A DNA stretch of 27,674 nt from RGIG3009 sp045595845. GTDB taxonomy: Bacteria > Bacillota > Clostridia > Oscillospirales > Acutalibacteraceae. Under the pieces are notes generated by a model. It worked only from the letters and a program-made list of their open reading frames with translations, was not told where the DNA came from and made no database searches. The stretch spans positions 1 to 27,674 of the forward strand of contig JAZOBF010000003.1 of the NCBI GenBank assembly GCA_045595845.1, read 5' to 3'. How positions within the stretch are numbered: the stretch's first letter is position 1; each line of letters starts with the position of its first letter. Below, in pieces: positions 8,072 to 14,861 of the stretch. The position numbers and the translations under genes are program-made.

Positions 8072-8087
8072 CCGGCATCCCTGCCGG
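8072..8087 (-). promoter_or_regulatory. Small leader hairpin with AGGGAT loop
   Basis: CCGGC-AGGGAT-GCCGG on the minus strand: a perfect 5-bp stem with a six-base purine-rich loop, 33 nt upstream of the chosen start of the 114-residue gene. It has the same build as the three hairpins in the scaffold leader, which may mean a shared RNA-binding protein. Confidence 0.4.
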
Positions 8088-8096
8088 ATACATCCA

Positions 8097-8138
8097 AAAT
8101 AAAAAGCGCCAGTCAGCCCTCTACGGGTCAACTGGCGC
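8097..8138 (-). terminator. Intrinsic terminator-like hairpin after the Com-like gene
   Basis: On the minus strand AGCGCCAGT pairs perfectly with ACTGGCGCT around a 17-nt loop and is followed by TTTTTATTTT. It would end or attenuate the portal/Com-like transcript before the scaffold-capsid block. Part of the sequence (GAGCGCC … GGCGCT, then a T-run and an ATG) is shared with the leader of the terminase gene. Confidence 0.7.
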
Positions 8139-8143
8139 TCTAT

Positions 8144-8296
8144 TCATCGGCGCTCGACTCTCACATTGATTTTTCTGGCCTCGGTATCAATCTCTACCAG
8201 TGCCTTGCACTTCGGACATCTCACCTGGGCCTGTCCCGATAAATCCATGAGTCTCCTATTACACTTCGGGCAGCGTACCTGTTCCAGAATCAGCAT
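8144..8296 (-). CDS. Com-like zinc-ribbon protein
   Basis: A 50-residue protein whose ATG overlaps the portal stop by one base (TAATG). It has two CPKC knuckles (residues 9-12 and 27-30, around VRCPKCNRRL and VRCPKCKAL), giving a four-Cys zinc ribbon, followed by a basic tail. This is the build of the Mu Com family, in which Com binds the mom mRNA leader and opens it for translation. No mom gene is visible here. Its target might be one of the hairpin leaders just downstream (inference). Confidence 0.75.
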   Translation of the reverse strand: MLILEQVRCPKCNRRLMDLSGQAQVRCPKCKALVEIDTEARKINVRVERR

Positions 8297-9747
8297 TACG
8301 CTTCGCCACCTTCTTCTTCTTCGGCTTCTCCTCCGGCTTCGGGATCTCCTTCGGGGGAGCCTTTCGGGTCGTCACCTTGTATTTCACGGGCCACCTCCAG
8401 AGCTTTCTTCTGGTTCTCCTCTTTCCAGGCCATACTCTGCAAATACGCACTCTCCGGGTCGGCGAACATACCACAGTGGGAGAACGCCAATTCGGGATGA
8501 ATATTCGGGTTGTTCAGCATGGCGATAAGAACCTGGGATTTACTCGCAATATTCTCATAATTTCGGCGAGTGAAGTGCGGCACAATATCGGTCAGTCTCA
8601 CATTCGTACCAACCGTGTCGCGCAGAATCCGCAGAACCAGCTTCAAGCACTCCTTCTCGGAACACTTAAACACGGTCTCCGTGGATTTCGCATGGGCCTC
8701 GGCAGCCTCCCAGCCATCGCGCAGAATAACCGCGCTGCCGGTATCCGAGGTGCTACTACCACCGTTCCGATTCGGAACACCGCAGATGGTCAGAATCGCT
8801 TGGCAGATGTCATTCTTGAAGGTCTGCACATCGTTCTGATTCATAGCAGGGGAGAGGTACTTCGCGTCCGTACCCTCCGGCAGACAGAGCGTTTTCCACT
8901 CGTTCAGTTTCTTGTAAGTCTGCTCATCCAACTCGCCGCCCAGGATGGCCAAGAAACTATTTACATACTGCACCACATCGTCCATGCGGTTACTCTGCAA
9001 GGTATCCAGAGCATCCAGGAGCGACAGCACAGTTTCAAACACGCCCAGGCGAGAATCATTCGCAGGGTACTCCACAATCGGGATCATACCCAGGGCGTGA
9101 GGCGTAATCGTCACATCGGCACCGTGTTCGCTAAACTCGAAGTAAAACTCGTCGGTGTAACCACTGTACACCTTCTCGTTATGCTCACGCTCTACACAGC
9201 AATACGCAAACAGAGGGCGCTCACGAACATCGTTGCTATATACCACGCGGGTTCGACGGGGATCGAGAGCGAACAGCTCAAACGGAGACTCGTCGCTATC
9301 AGCGCTCCAGTTCGGGTTAGGCAATACCATACGATAACCAATACCGCCAATGTACATCCAACTCGCCAAGCGCTCATCACAGGCCGCCTTATTCGCAGCC
9401 GCCATGTAAGCGTTCAGAGCGTTAATATCGGATGCAATCGCGTCGTCTACCTGGTTCTCGTTCACCTTCTCGCGCCGAATATACTGGATCGGCTCACCGA
9501 AGGTGTAGCCCTTGTGGAAACGGACAATCTCGTAAGCGCGGTTCTCCGTAATCTTCCAGTTAATCGACTCTCGAACTTCCTTCTCTTTATGACGGATTTC
9601 CGTCTTACCGCGGTAATAATCGTACAGACGGTTAATCTCGCTGCGGTCGAGGTCGTGTTCCAGCGTCGCCTTACGGACTTCTTCAACCACATTTTCCGGG
9701 GTAATTTTAGTCGCATCGGTTTTGATCTTTCGACGACCATAACTCAC
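8296..9747 (-). CDS. Portal protein (SPP1 gp6-like)
   Basis: A 483-residue portal that forms the dodecameric DNA channel at the capsid vertex and docks TerL. It resembles the SPP1-type portal family: an N-terminal helical region with 'INRLYDYYRGKTEI' followed by 'NRAYEIVRFHKGYTFGEPIQY', a central wing, and the clip/stem region around 'LDTLQSNRMDDVVQYVNSFLAILGG'. A C-terminal Glu/Gly-rich tail follows. The start is a GTG at 9747, with AGGTGA at good spacing. The gene has its own promoter upstream and overlaps the Com-like gene by one base. Confidence 0.9.
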   Translation of the reverse strand: MSYGRRKIKTDATKITPENVVEEVRKATLEHDLDRSEINRLYDYYRGKTEIRHKEKEVRESINWKITENRAYEIVRFHKGYTFGEPIQYIRREKVNENQVDDAIASDINALNAYMAAANKAACDERLASWMYIGGIGYRMVLPNPNWSADSDESPFELFALDPRRTRVVYSNDVRERPLFAYCCVEREHNEKVYSGYTDEFYFEFSEHGADVTITPHALGMIPIVEYPANDSRLGVFETVLSLLDALDTLQSNRMDDVVQYVNSFLAILGGELDEQTYKKLNEWKTLCLPEGTDAKYLSPAMNQNDVQTFKNDICQAILTICGVPNRNGGSSTSDTGSAVILRDGWEAAEAHAKSTETVFKCSEKECLKLVLRILRDTVGTNVRLTDIVPHFTRRNYENIASKSQVLIAMLNNPNIHPELAFSHCGMFADPESAYLQSMAWKEENQKKALEVAREIQGDDPKGSPEGDPEAGGEAEEEEGGEA

Positions 9748-9777
9748 AACAATCACCTACCTATCTATCTAATGTAA

Positions 9778-9806
9778 AATATAACAAATAGTTATACGAT
9801 TGTCAA
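9778..9806 (-). promoter_or_regulatory. Promoter for the portal gene
   Basis: On the minus strand TTGACA (9806-9801), a 17-nt spacer and TATATT (9783-9778). The -35 is perfect and the -10 matches 5 of 6. It lies in the 115-bp gap between terminase and portal, about 30 bp before the portal start. Confidence 0.8.
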
Positions 9807-9813
9807 TAGGAAA

Positions 9814-9864
9814 ACCACAAGATGTAGTATCTGTATACACATACACAACACTATATCTTGTGGT
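9814..9864 (-). terminator. Long hairpin after the terminase gene
   Basis: ACCACAAGAT (9814-9823) pairs perfectly with ATCTTGTGGT (9855-9864), with further AGT/ACT pairing inside. On the minus strand the stem is followed by TTTTCC. It probably ends the terminase transcript. The arms also contain ACAAGAT and ATCTTGT, the two half sites of the operator found at 18.1-18.5 kb. Confidence 0.55.
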
Positions 9865-9871
9865 CTCTCCC

Positions 9872-11488
9872 TTAAAACGGCCTCGGAACCGCCGTCACCA
9901 TTCTGTTCCGTCCAAACACATACGCGGCCATCATCGCCATGCTATCCGCTGCATCATCGTGGACATTTTTCGTCGTGAACGAGAATCCCGTCAGCTCGTT
10001 CATCGCCTTACGGTAATCATCATCACGACAACTACTATCCCGGAAATAAAAATTCCGGATGGTAGGAGCGTGCTGCTCAATGCGAGTCAGCTTCGCCATG
10101 TTCGTCGGAGCTTTCCGGTGGCTCATATTTATACTGTACCGGTACTCCTGCCGCAGTACGCGGTATACATCATCCGAATACTCCTCGCCGCCGTTATTCG
10201 CTTCCGTTTCTCCCATCTTAATCTTGTGCTGGAGGATCTTCGCAATAACTCTCGGCTTCGTCACATTCTTATCGCGCCGGTCAAAAATCCAGTCGTGAAT
10301 ATATACATCCTGGCCGTACACATACGCAATCGGCATACTCAAACTATCGCCGCCGCCCCAGGCCACATCGTTCACGAAACAAATATTATCCGGCTCACCA
10401 TCCGGTAGCACGCCGTTATAATACCGCAGACTATCCGCAGGGAACGCCAGGCCCTCCTTCTCGATGCCATGCTGCATAAACAGACACTCGAAATCCGCGC
10501 TGTCTATCGTAGCCTTAATATCTCGGATTTTCTCGGTCGTGTAACGGTCGGGATGGTCGTACTCGAAATTACTAACCTCGTTCTCGTCCCACACAGGGAT
10601 AGCGATAAACCGATAGCGCGGATCGTCACCGTGTTCAGCCTCCATGCGGCCCAGCGGGTCATACGCCGACCACCTGGTTCCCAGCATAATCTGTTTCACA
10701 TTATCGCCAATCATACGGGTGGTCAGCGTGGCCGTATAATCGCTGTACAGCTTATTCAGACGCTCCGGGGAACGAGCTTCCTCCTTATTCTTCACCAGGT
10801 CGTCCGTAACCAGATACCGGTTCGCTCTCGTTCTACCGGTAACAGAACCGGACATCGAAACCAAACCAAGCGTCGGGAAATCACCGGCGCGGCGATACGA
10901 AATCGTCTTATACTCCGCGCTGATCGCCGGTTCGCCGATGCCAGGGAAAATCTCGTGGAAACAGTATTCAGCCGTATCCGTCAGCATGGATTTCACGCTG
11001 TCCAGCAGCATCTTCGTCATACCGTCCGAATACGAAATATACATATTCGCGGATTTCGGCTCCTTACCGATGATGTACGCCAGCAGAAACTTAATAATCG
11101 TGGTCTTACCCGTACCAGGCGGCTGTGAGAACCCCAAAAACAGCACTTCGGGGTCGTCCATGAACTCCTGGATCTTCGTGGCGATACCGTGTTTACCCTC
11201 CAACACCTTACGGCGCGGTAGCCAGAATCGCGCTTTCGGTTCGCGGTTCCACTCCATAGCAACCATGAAATCGTCGAAGTTATGCCGGCCGCCCAGGAAA
11301 TAGGTTTTCTTCACAACCTCCAGCGCAGCAGCCGTCCGGAGCGCCATGGCTTCCTTCCGTACCCACCGTGTCCATTCCAACAGCTTCTCCGTGTCCTCGA
11401 TCTGCACAATCAGACCCAGGGCATCGTTCAGACTATCCTCCGTCTGACTCGGCAGATTCTTAATGCGTTCTAACACTTTTTCGAGCAT
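9872..11488 (-). CDS. terL: Terminase large subunit
   Basis: A 538-residue packaging motor with ATPase and nuclease domains. The Walker A motif is PPGTGKTT at 123-130, Walker B is YLVTDD at 225-230, and the coupling motif GTRW is at 270-273. The RNase H-like nuclease starts at NDVAWGGGDS (374-382), and a second acidic pair is visible in 'HDDAADS' near the C-terminus. The start at 11488 gives a normal N-terminus. AGGAGG lies 13 nt upstream, a long spacing, and is inside a hairpin. The small subunit is not next to it; a TerS-like gene lies at 20975-21580. Confidence 0.93.
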   Translation of the reverse strand: MLEKVLERIKNLPSQTEDSLNDALGLIVQIEDTEKLLEWTRWVRKEAMALRTAAALEVVKKTYFLGGRHNFDDFMVAMEWNREPKARFWLPRRKVLEGKHGIATKIQEFMDDPEVLFLGFSQPPGTGKTTIIKFLLAYIIGKEPKSANMYISYSDGMTKMLLDSVKSMLTDTAEYCFHEIFPGIGEPAISAEYKTISYRRAGDFPTLGLVSMSGSVTGRTRANRYLVTDDLVKNKEEARSPERLNKLYSDYTATLTTRMIGDNVKQIMLGTRWSAYDPLGRMEAEHGDDPRYRFIAIPVWDENEVSNFEYDHPDRYTTEKIRDIKATIDSADFECLFMQHGIEKEGLAFPADSLRYYNGVLPDGEPDNICFVNDVAWGGGDSLSMPIAYVYGQDVYIHDWIFDRRDKNVTKPRVIAKILQHKIKMGETEANNGGEEYSDDVYRVLRQEYRYSINMSHRKAPTNMAKLTRIEQHAPTIRNFYFRDSSCRDDDYRKAMNELTGFSFTTKNVHDDAADSMAMMAAYVFGRNRMVTAVPRPF

Positions 11489-11494
11489 AAAAAT

Positions 11495-11540
11495 AGAGCG
11501 CCCTCCTTGTCGGAAGGCGCTCTCGTTTCTCGGCGCTCTT
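11495..11540 (-). promoter_or_regulatory. Hairpin leader of the terminase gene holding its ribosome binding site
   Basis: On the minus strand AGAGCGCC pairs with GGCGCTCT (11523-11516 and 11502-11495). AAGGAGG sits in the loop and 3' arm, and TATTTTTATG follows immediately, so the T-run leads into the start codon. It could act as a promoter-proximal attenuator, a translational lock, or both. A further copy of GAGCGCCGA lies just upstream (11531-11539), as in the 8.1-kb element. Confidence 0.6.
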
Positions 11541-11555
11541 ACATTATTTGTAATA

Positions 11556-11584
11556 ATTGTAGAACAATTTGAGGTGTTCGTCAA
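11556..11584 (-). promoter_or_regulatory. Promoter for the terminase gene
   Basis: On the minus strand TTGACG (11584-11579), a 17-nt spacer and TACAAT (11561-11556), five of six matches in each box. Transcription would begin near 11549, giving a leader of about 60 nt that consists mainly of the hairpin described at 11495-11540. Confidence 0.75.
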
Positions 11585-11593
11585 GACCCAGGT

Positions 11594-12229
11594 TTATGCG
11601 AAATCTCGACCCTTGACTTTCACGATAAGGCGATTTCCTCTCCGGTCATACAATTCCTCCGGTAGTCTGCCAACCACGCCCTCCATCGGAGCAGTACCAA
11701 TCGTGGACTGCGGGTTCGACTTCACATAAGCCACCGCCTCGGCGATAGTGCCTTGCAGAACGATGGGTACAACCTGGATGCCGAAATTACGGGCGATGTC
11801 CTCTACACCATCCCGACGCAAATACAGATCGCCAACCATCACATCGAACAAAATAAAATCAACGCCGTCGGGCTTATACAAGCCGCCAACCTTTTGAATC
11901 TTGGCGCCGTAGCCCTCACCAAACAGCATAACCTCGTTTTCACCAAACTTCTGCTCAAACATTTGGGCGTTGGTTTCACCGCCAAACAACTCGTTCAAAC
12001 GATTTACCAAGGCGGCCGGGATCTGCGCAGATTCGGTGCGACCACCAAAACTAACAGTGTGTCCATCCCAATGCACCCGAATATTCGTACCGTCGATCTT
12101 CTCCGTCCAGTCCCACGAGATGTCTCGGAGCATAGCGACCGTGGGGTTTCGGAACTGACCCTCGATCAGTTTTTTGCTGCCATCGGTGTCACGCTCAAAC
12201 AGGGTTTCAATCTTTTCGTATGTTTTCAT
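11594..12229 (-). CDS. RNA ligase (Rnl2/RNA_ligase family)
   Basis: A 211-residue nucleotidyltransferase that joins RNA ends through a ligase-AMP intermediate. Motif I is TEKIDGTN with Lys44 as the adenylation site (KxDG at 44-47). FGEGYG (103-108), FILFDV (125-130), EGVVGR (183-188) and LIVKVKG (201-207) match motifs III, IIIa, IV and V. It consists of the catalytic domain only, with no C-terminal extension such as T4 Rnl2 has. It is the last gene of the middle operon, 15 nt after the MazF-HhH gene. An AGAGGT site precedes the ATG. A small DNA ligase is the main alternative; the short motif spacing favours RNA ligase. Confidence 0.85.
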   Translation of the reverse strand: MKTYEKIETLFERDTDGSKKLIEGQFRNPTVAMLRDISWDWTEKIDGTNIRVHWDGHTVSFGGRTESAQIPAALVNRLNELFGGETNAQMFEQKFGENEVMLFGEGYGAKIQKVGGLYKPDGVDFILFDVMVGDLYLRRDGVEDIARNFGIQVVPIVLQGTIAEAVAYVKSNPQSTIGTAPMEGVVGRLPEELYDRRGNRLIVKVKGRDFA

Positions 12230-12244
12230 AAATTATACCTCTTT

Positions 12245-13075
12245 TCAAACCGTAAACAGGTTTCCATATTTGTCCATGTGGCGCTGCGTAAACTTCGCCA
12301 CTTTTAGCAAATCCGACACGGAGGAATACGGGCCGTTTCTTTTACGAGTACCCGTGATGCTATACGCCACGGTCACACTCAAACCAGTTTTATTGGCAAT
12401 ATCCATCGCAGACGCAGTGTTTATGTTCACCTTCTCACCGTGATACTCCAAATCGTCCATTATCACTGTGGTCGCTCTCGTTCTCGCGGTGCGCTCCTGC
12501 TCCTTGTCAACCTCCGGCTCGTCCTCGACGATTCGCGGTACTCTCGGCTTCACCGATTCTGGTTTCTTCTGGAGATCCTTCGTCAGATGCACACCGGCCA
12601 GCATCTCCAGAGCCTTTTCGTACATCTTCTCGACCATGGCTACTTCCACTCTCTTGGCCATCAGTTCTTCTTCCAGGCCGGCGATCTGTGCTTTTGCGGC
12701 TTCCAGAGCCTCGTCTAAATCGCGCTTGTGTAGAGTTAAGCCCAAACACAACGCCAACGCCTCATCAATCGCACGCATTTCTTCGTCGGAGACAACGCAC
12801 ATAATGTTGCCAACCTGTCCCTTGTCAATAGTAGTAATCTTGTTGCACATAGCCGAACTCGGTTTACTGGTACTACTAAGCGGGACATTACAAGACATCG
12901 GTTTCCCGCCGGTCGTTGTAAACACCACATTCACATTAGAACCATGTGTGTTGCCGAAATCGCTACTAACAACCACCGCCGGGCGACCCATCGGGGATGC
13001 AGATAAATTCCAATCATCGTTCGATCTAATCCAATACACACCCCCGCGTCGAATATTTCTCTCCAGTTCTGCCAT
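12245..13075 (-). CDS. MazF/PemK-like protein fused to coiled coil and helix-hairpin-helix domain
   Basis: A 276-residue three-part protein. Residues 9-113 show the MazF/PemK pattern: RRGGVYWI, GRPAVVVSSD with Arg31 in the place of the catalytic Arg, VNVVFTTT (48-55), and MCNKITTIDKGQVGNIM (76-92), equivalent to the 'qirtidksRlg' motif. Residues ~117-165 are a charged coiled coil, followed by a Pro/Glu-rich linker. Residues ~216-276 are a ComEA-like helix-hairpin-helix region (VNINTASAMDIANKTGLS … NGPYSSVSDLLKV). MazF cuts single-stranded RNA at short motifs; HhH domains bind nucleic acid. No antitoxin gene is adjacent. The gene starts after a run of nine Ts that separates AAAGGTGA from the ATG. 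Confidence 0.8.
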   Translation of the reverse strand: MAELERNIRRGGVYWIRSNDDWNLSASPMGRPAVVVSSDFGNTHGSNVNVVFTTTGGKPMSCNVPLSSTSKPSSAMCNKITTIDKGQVGNIMCVVSDEEMRAIDEALALCLGLTLHKRDLDEALEAAKAQIAGLEEELMAKRVEVAMVEKMYEKALEMLAGVHLTKDLQKKPESVKPRVPRIVEDEPEVDKEQERTARTRATTVIMDDLEYHGEKVNINTASAMDIANKTGLSVTVAYSITGTRKRNGPYSSVSDLLKVAKFTQRHMDKYGNLFTV

Positions 13076-13084
13076 AAAAAAAAA

Positions 13085-13573
13085 TCACCTTTCTTTATAA
13101 ATATCTCTGTTTGTAATTATCTGCTGAATCGTGCTTACACTTATCTTCCTCCCATCCGGGTGACGCACCCCTTCGCTCTCCTGGATACCGCGCAGGGTAA
13201 TCCCCGCGTCCCGCATCTCAATTATTCTTCTCGCCACGGCTATGCTCTCCGGAATCTCCTCCACCTGGCCACCACGGCGACGATAACCAAACTTCTGACG
13301 GCCACCGTACTTCTCCTTGCGGTTCTGTACCTGGCAACGCAACAGCGCAACCATCTTCGGGTCGTCAATCCACCGAGAGGAAATCAACTCAATCCCTCGG
13401 CCCATCAGCTTACCCTTCAATAGATAATATTCCATCTCCGGTAAATCCTGGGCTGTGACCAGCACACGACAGCTACCACTATAATCATTCAGATCGCCCG
13501 TGTACTCCTCACAGACCACCATTTTCATTCTCGCGCAAAATTCGGCTACATCGCCGTGACCGCATACCATCAT
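13085..13573 (-). CDS. Serine-recombinase-derived DNA-binding protein lacking the catalytic motif
   Basis: A 162-residue protein. Residues ~90-162 match the 'recombinase' domain that follows the catalytic domain in large serine recombinases (GGRQKFGYRRRGGQVEE … ARRIIEMRDAGITLRGIQESEGVRHPDGRKISVSTIQQIITNRDIY). The N-terminal part is short and has no YxRVSxxxQ motif, so strand cleavage is not expected. It may be a transcription factor or a decayed recombinase. The gene lies between the phosphoesterase and MazF-HhH genes and is flanked by an A10 tract upstream and a T9 tract downstream (coding sense). The exact start is uncertain (two adjacent ATGs, weak binding site). Confidence 0.65.
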   Translation of the reverse strand: MMVCGHGDVAEFCARMKMVVCEEYTGDLNDYSGSCRVLVTAQDLPEMEYYLLKGKLMGRGIELISSRWIDDPKMVALLRCQVQNRKEKYGGRQKFGYRRRGGQVEEIPESIAVARRIIEMRDAGITLRGIQESEGVRHPDGRKISVSTIQQIITNRDIYKER

Positions 13574-13583
13574 GGTTTTTTTT

Positions 13584-14276
13584 TTACCCCACTTTCAAGA
13601 AATCGTCCTCTAAAACTATCACATTACACTTTCGCGTAAACGCAGTGCAACCATCAATCGAAATAAAGCCGTCGCCATAATACGGGTCAAATCGCGCATC
13701 CTCGCCAAACTCACTGCGTCCTTCCGACATAGCCCATCCGGCGCTACAATGCCAGTGGCCGAACACAATGGTTTTGCCGGGGAAGAAACTCTGCTCATAG
13801 GGATTTCCCCACATGGCCTCATCCCATACGCCTTGACTACTCTCGCGCCAATTCTTATTCCTCGGAATCCAACTATGCACGAAAATGTAGTTCTCCGTCT
13901 CAAAGTAGTTCCGCATCTGATTGAGAAACGGTTTTACCCTCACCGAAACATACTCGCAGGGATCTTCAAACAAGCCACCCAAACCCATCTGCATAACGGT
14001 TCTCCAGGTTCCATTATGTATGTCCCGACCCAAAGGATAGGTTCTCTTACAGAGATCCACCAGTAGATTTTCGTGATTACCACGAATCAAAACCTTTCGG
14101 GGCAGTTTTTCCAAATACATCATTACCTCAAACGGCTTGGGGCCTCGGTCGAAGTGATCTCCACACGAAATCAGCCAGTGATCCTCGTTGTCGGCGTCAA
14201 ATCCCGCCTCGTCGAGTGCTGCCATCATTTCGTCGTAATAACCGTGGATGTCGCTGATAACGAAAAATTTAGGCAT
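13584..14276 (-). CDS. Metallophosphoesterase (lambda phosphatase/PPP-like)
   Basis: A 230-residue calcineurin-like phosphoesterase with the full set of two-metal motifs: DIHG (9-12), GDHFDRG (39-45), GNHE (66-69), His134 in FVHSW, and GHWH (173-176). Its length and motifs are those of the lambda Ser/Thr phosphatase group. Lambda phosphatase is known to hydrolyse 2',3'-cyclic phosphates as well as phosphoproteins, which matters here because an RNA-cutting fold and an RNA ligase follow in the operon. I chose the ATG at 14276 because it overlaps the previous stop (TAATG). Confidence 0.85.
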   Translation of the reverse strand: MPKFFVISDIHGYYDEMMAALDEAGFDADNEDHWLISCGDHFDRGPKPFEVMMYLEKLPRKVLIRGNHENLLVDLCKRTYPLGRDIHNGTWRTVMQMGLGGLFEDPCEYVSVRVKPFLNQMRNYFETENYIFVHSWIPRNKNWRESSQGVWDEAMWGNPYEQSFFPGKTIVFGHWHCSAGWAMSEGRSEFGEDARFDPYYGDGFISIDGCTAFTRKCNVIVLEDDFLKVG

Positions 14277-14539
14277 TACCAGCACCCCATTTCGTGTACA
14301 TCGCCAATCGTGTTCGGTGACGACATATAGGACATTTGGTGTTTCAAATCGGCAATCGTGGCGTTTGCCCGTTCCAATGCTTTTTGTAACTTGCGAATGT
14401 CGTTTGTCAACGTCAGGTTTCGGCGCCTAACAAAATCGTGTATTTCCAACATATCGTCCTTACTCACGGTAACACTGCCACAGTTATAAGCGGTATCAGC
14501 ACACCGATCCAGCAGCTCCAACACCTCTTTATCATCCAT
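14276..14539 (-). CDS. Hypothetical coiled-coil protein
   Basis: An 87-residue helical protein with a Leu-rich coiled-coil segment (TLTNDIRKLQKALERANATIADLKHQM) and no recognised family. It could be a small adaptor or DNA-modulating protein. The chosen start (MDDKEV) overlaps the previous gene by 8 nt; an ATG four codons upstream is possible. It is joined to the phosphoesterase by a one-base TAATG overlap, so the two are probably translated together. Confidence 0.6.
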   Translation of the reverse strand: MDDKEVLELLDRCADTAYNCGSVTVSKDDMLEIHDFVRRRNLTLTNDIRKLQKALERANATIADLKHQMSYMSSPNTIGDVHEMGCW

Positions 14540-14861
14540 CACTCTCACCATCCCGCAGATTCGCCCACAGATAATCTATGAAGCGATCCCAATTCAAAAC
14601 CAACTGGTCGTACACATCAACCTTCTTCTGCACAGGGTTATCGCGGCCAGTCCACTCCGTAAGCACTAACTCCCACTCGAACTTGCTCCAGAAGCGCCGC
14701 ATACAGAGCGTTTTTACCTCCTCGGCGAAAGCATCTCGTCCTACTGCTTTTTTCGTGTCCTTCTTTATCGCATCGACAAAGTAGGGTGACAGGATGTTAT
14801 AACTCTCAAAACGGTTCGCGTTGTGGTCAAAGGTCATCACATTCCATTCGAGATTCTTCAT
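14532..14861 (-). CDS. Hypothetical phage protein
   Basis: A 109-residue protein with an aromatic-rich, mixed alpha/beta sequence (MKNLEWNVMTFDHNANRFESYNIL … RRFWSKFEWELVLTEW). Similar small proteins beginning with 'MKxLEWNV' are familiar from Bacillota phages, but I know no function for them. The start is set by GGAG about 6 nt upstream of this ATG rather than an in-frame ATG ten codons earlier. It overlaps both neighbours. Confidence 0.65.
   Translation of the reverse strand: MKNLEWNVMTFDHNANRFESYNILSPYFVDAIKKDTKKAVGRDAFAEEVKTLCMRRFWSKFEWELVLTEWTGRDNPVQKKVDVYDQLVLNWDRFIDYLWANLRDGESDG

Noticed and set aside
9240..9260. A tRNA T-loop-like word (GGTTCGAC)
   Set aside because: It lies within the portal gene and no cloverleaf can be drawn around it. 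No tRNA was found in the window.
8377..9777. A 466-codon plus-strand frame opposite the portal gene
   Set aside because: The minus-strand portal is clearly real, with a promoter and start site. The plus frame has no recognisable motifs.
12245..13573. A type II toxin-antitoxin pair (MazF plus upstream gene as antitoxin)
   Set aside because: The upstream gene is a 162-residue recombinase-domain protein, not a MazE/PemI-like antitoxin, and the MazF-like protein has unusual extra domains.
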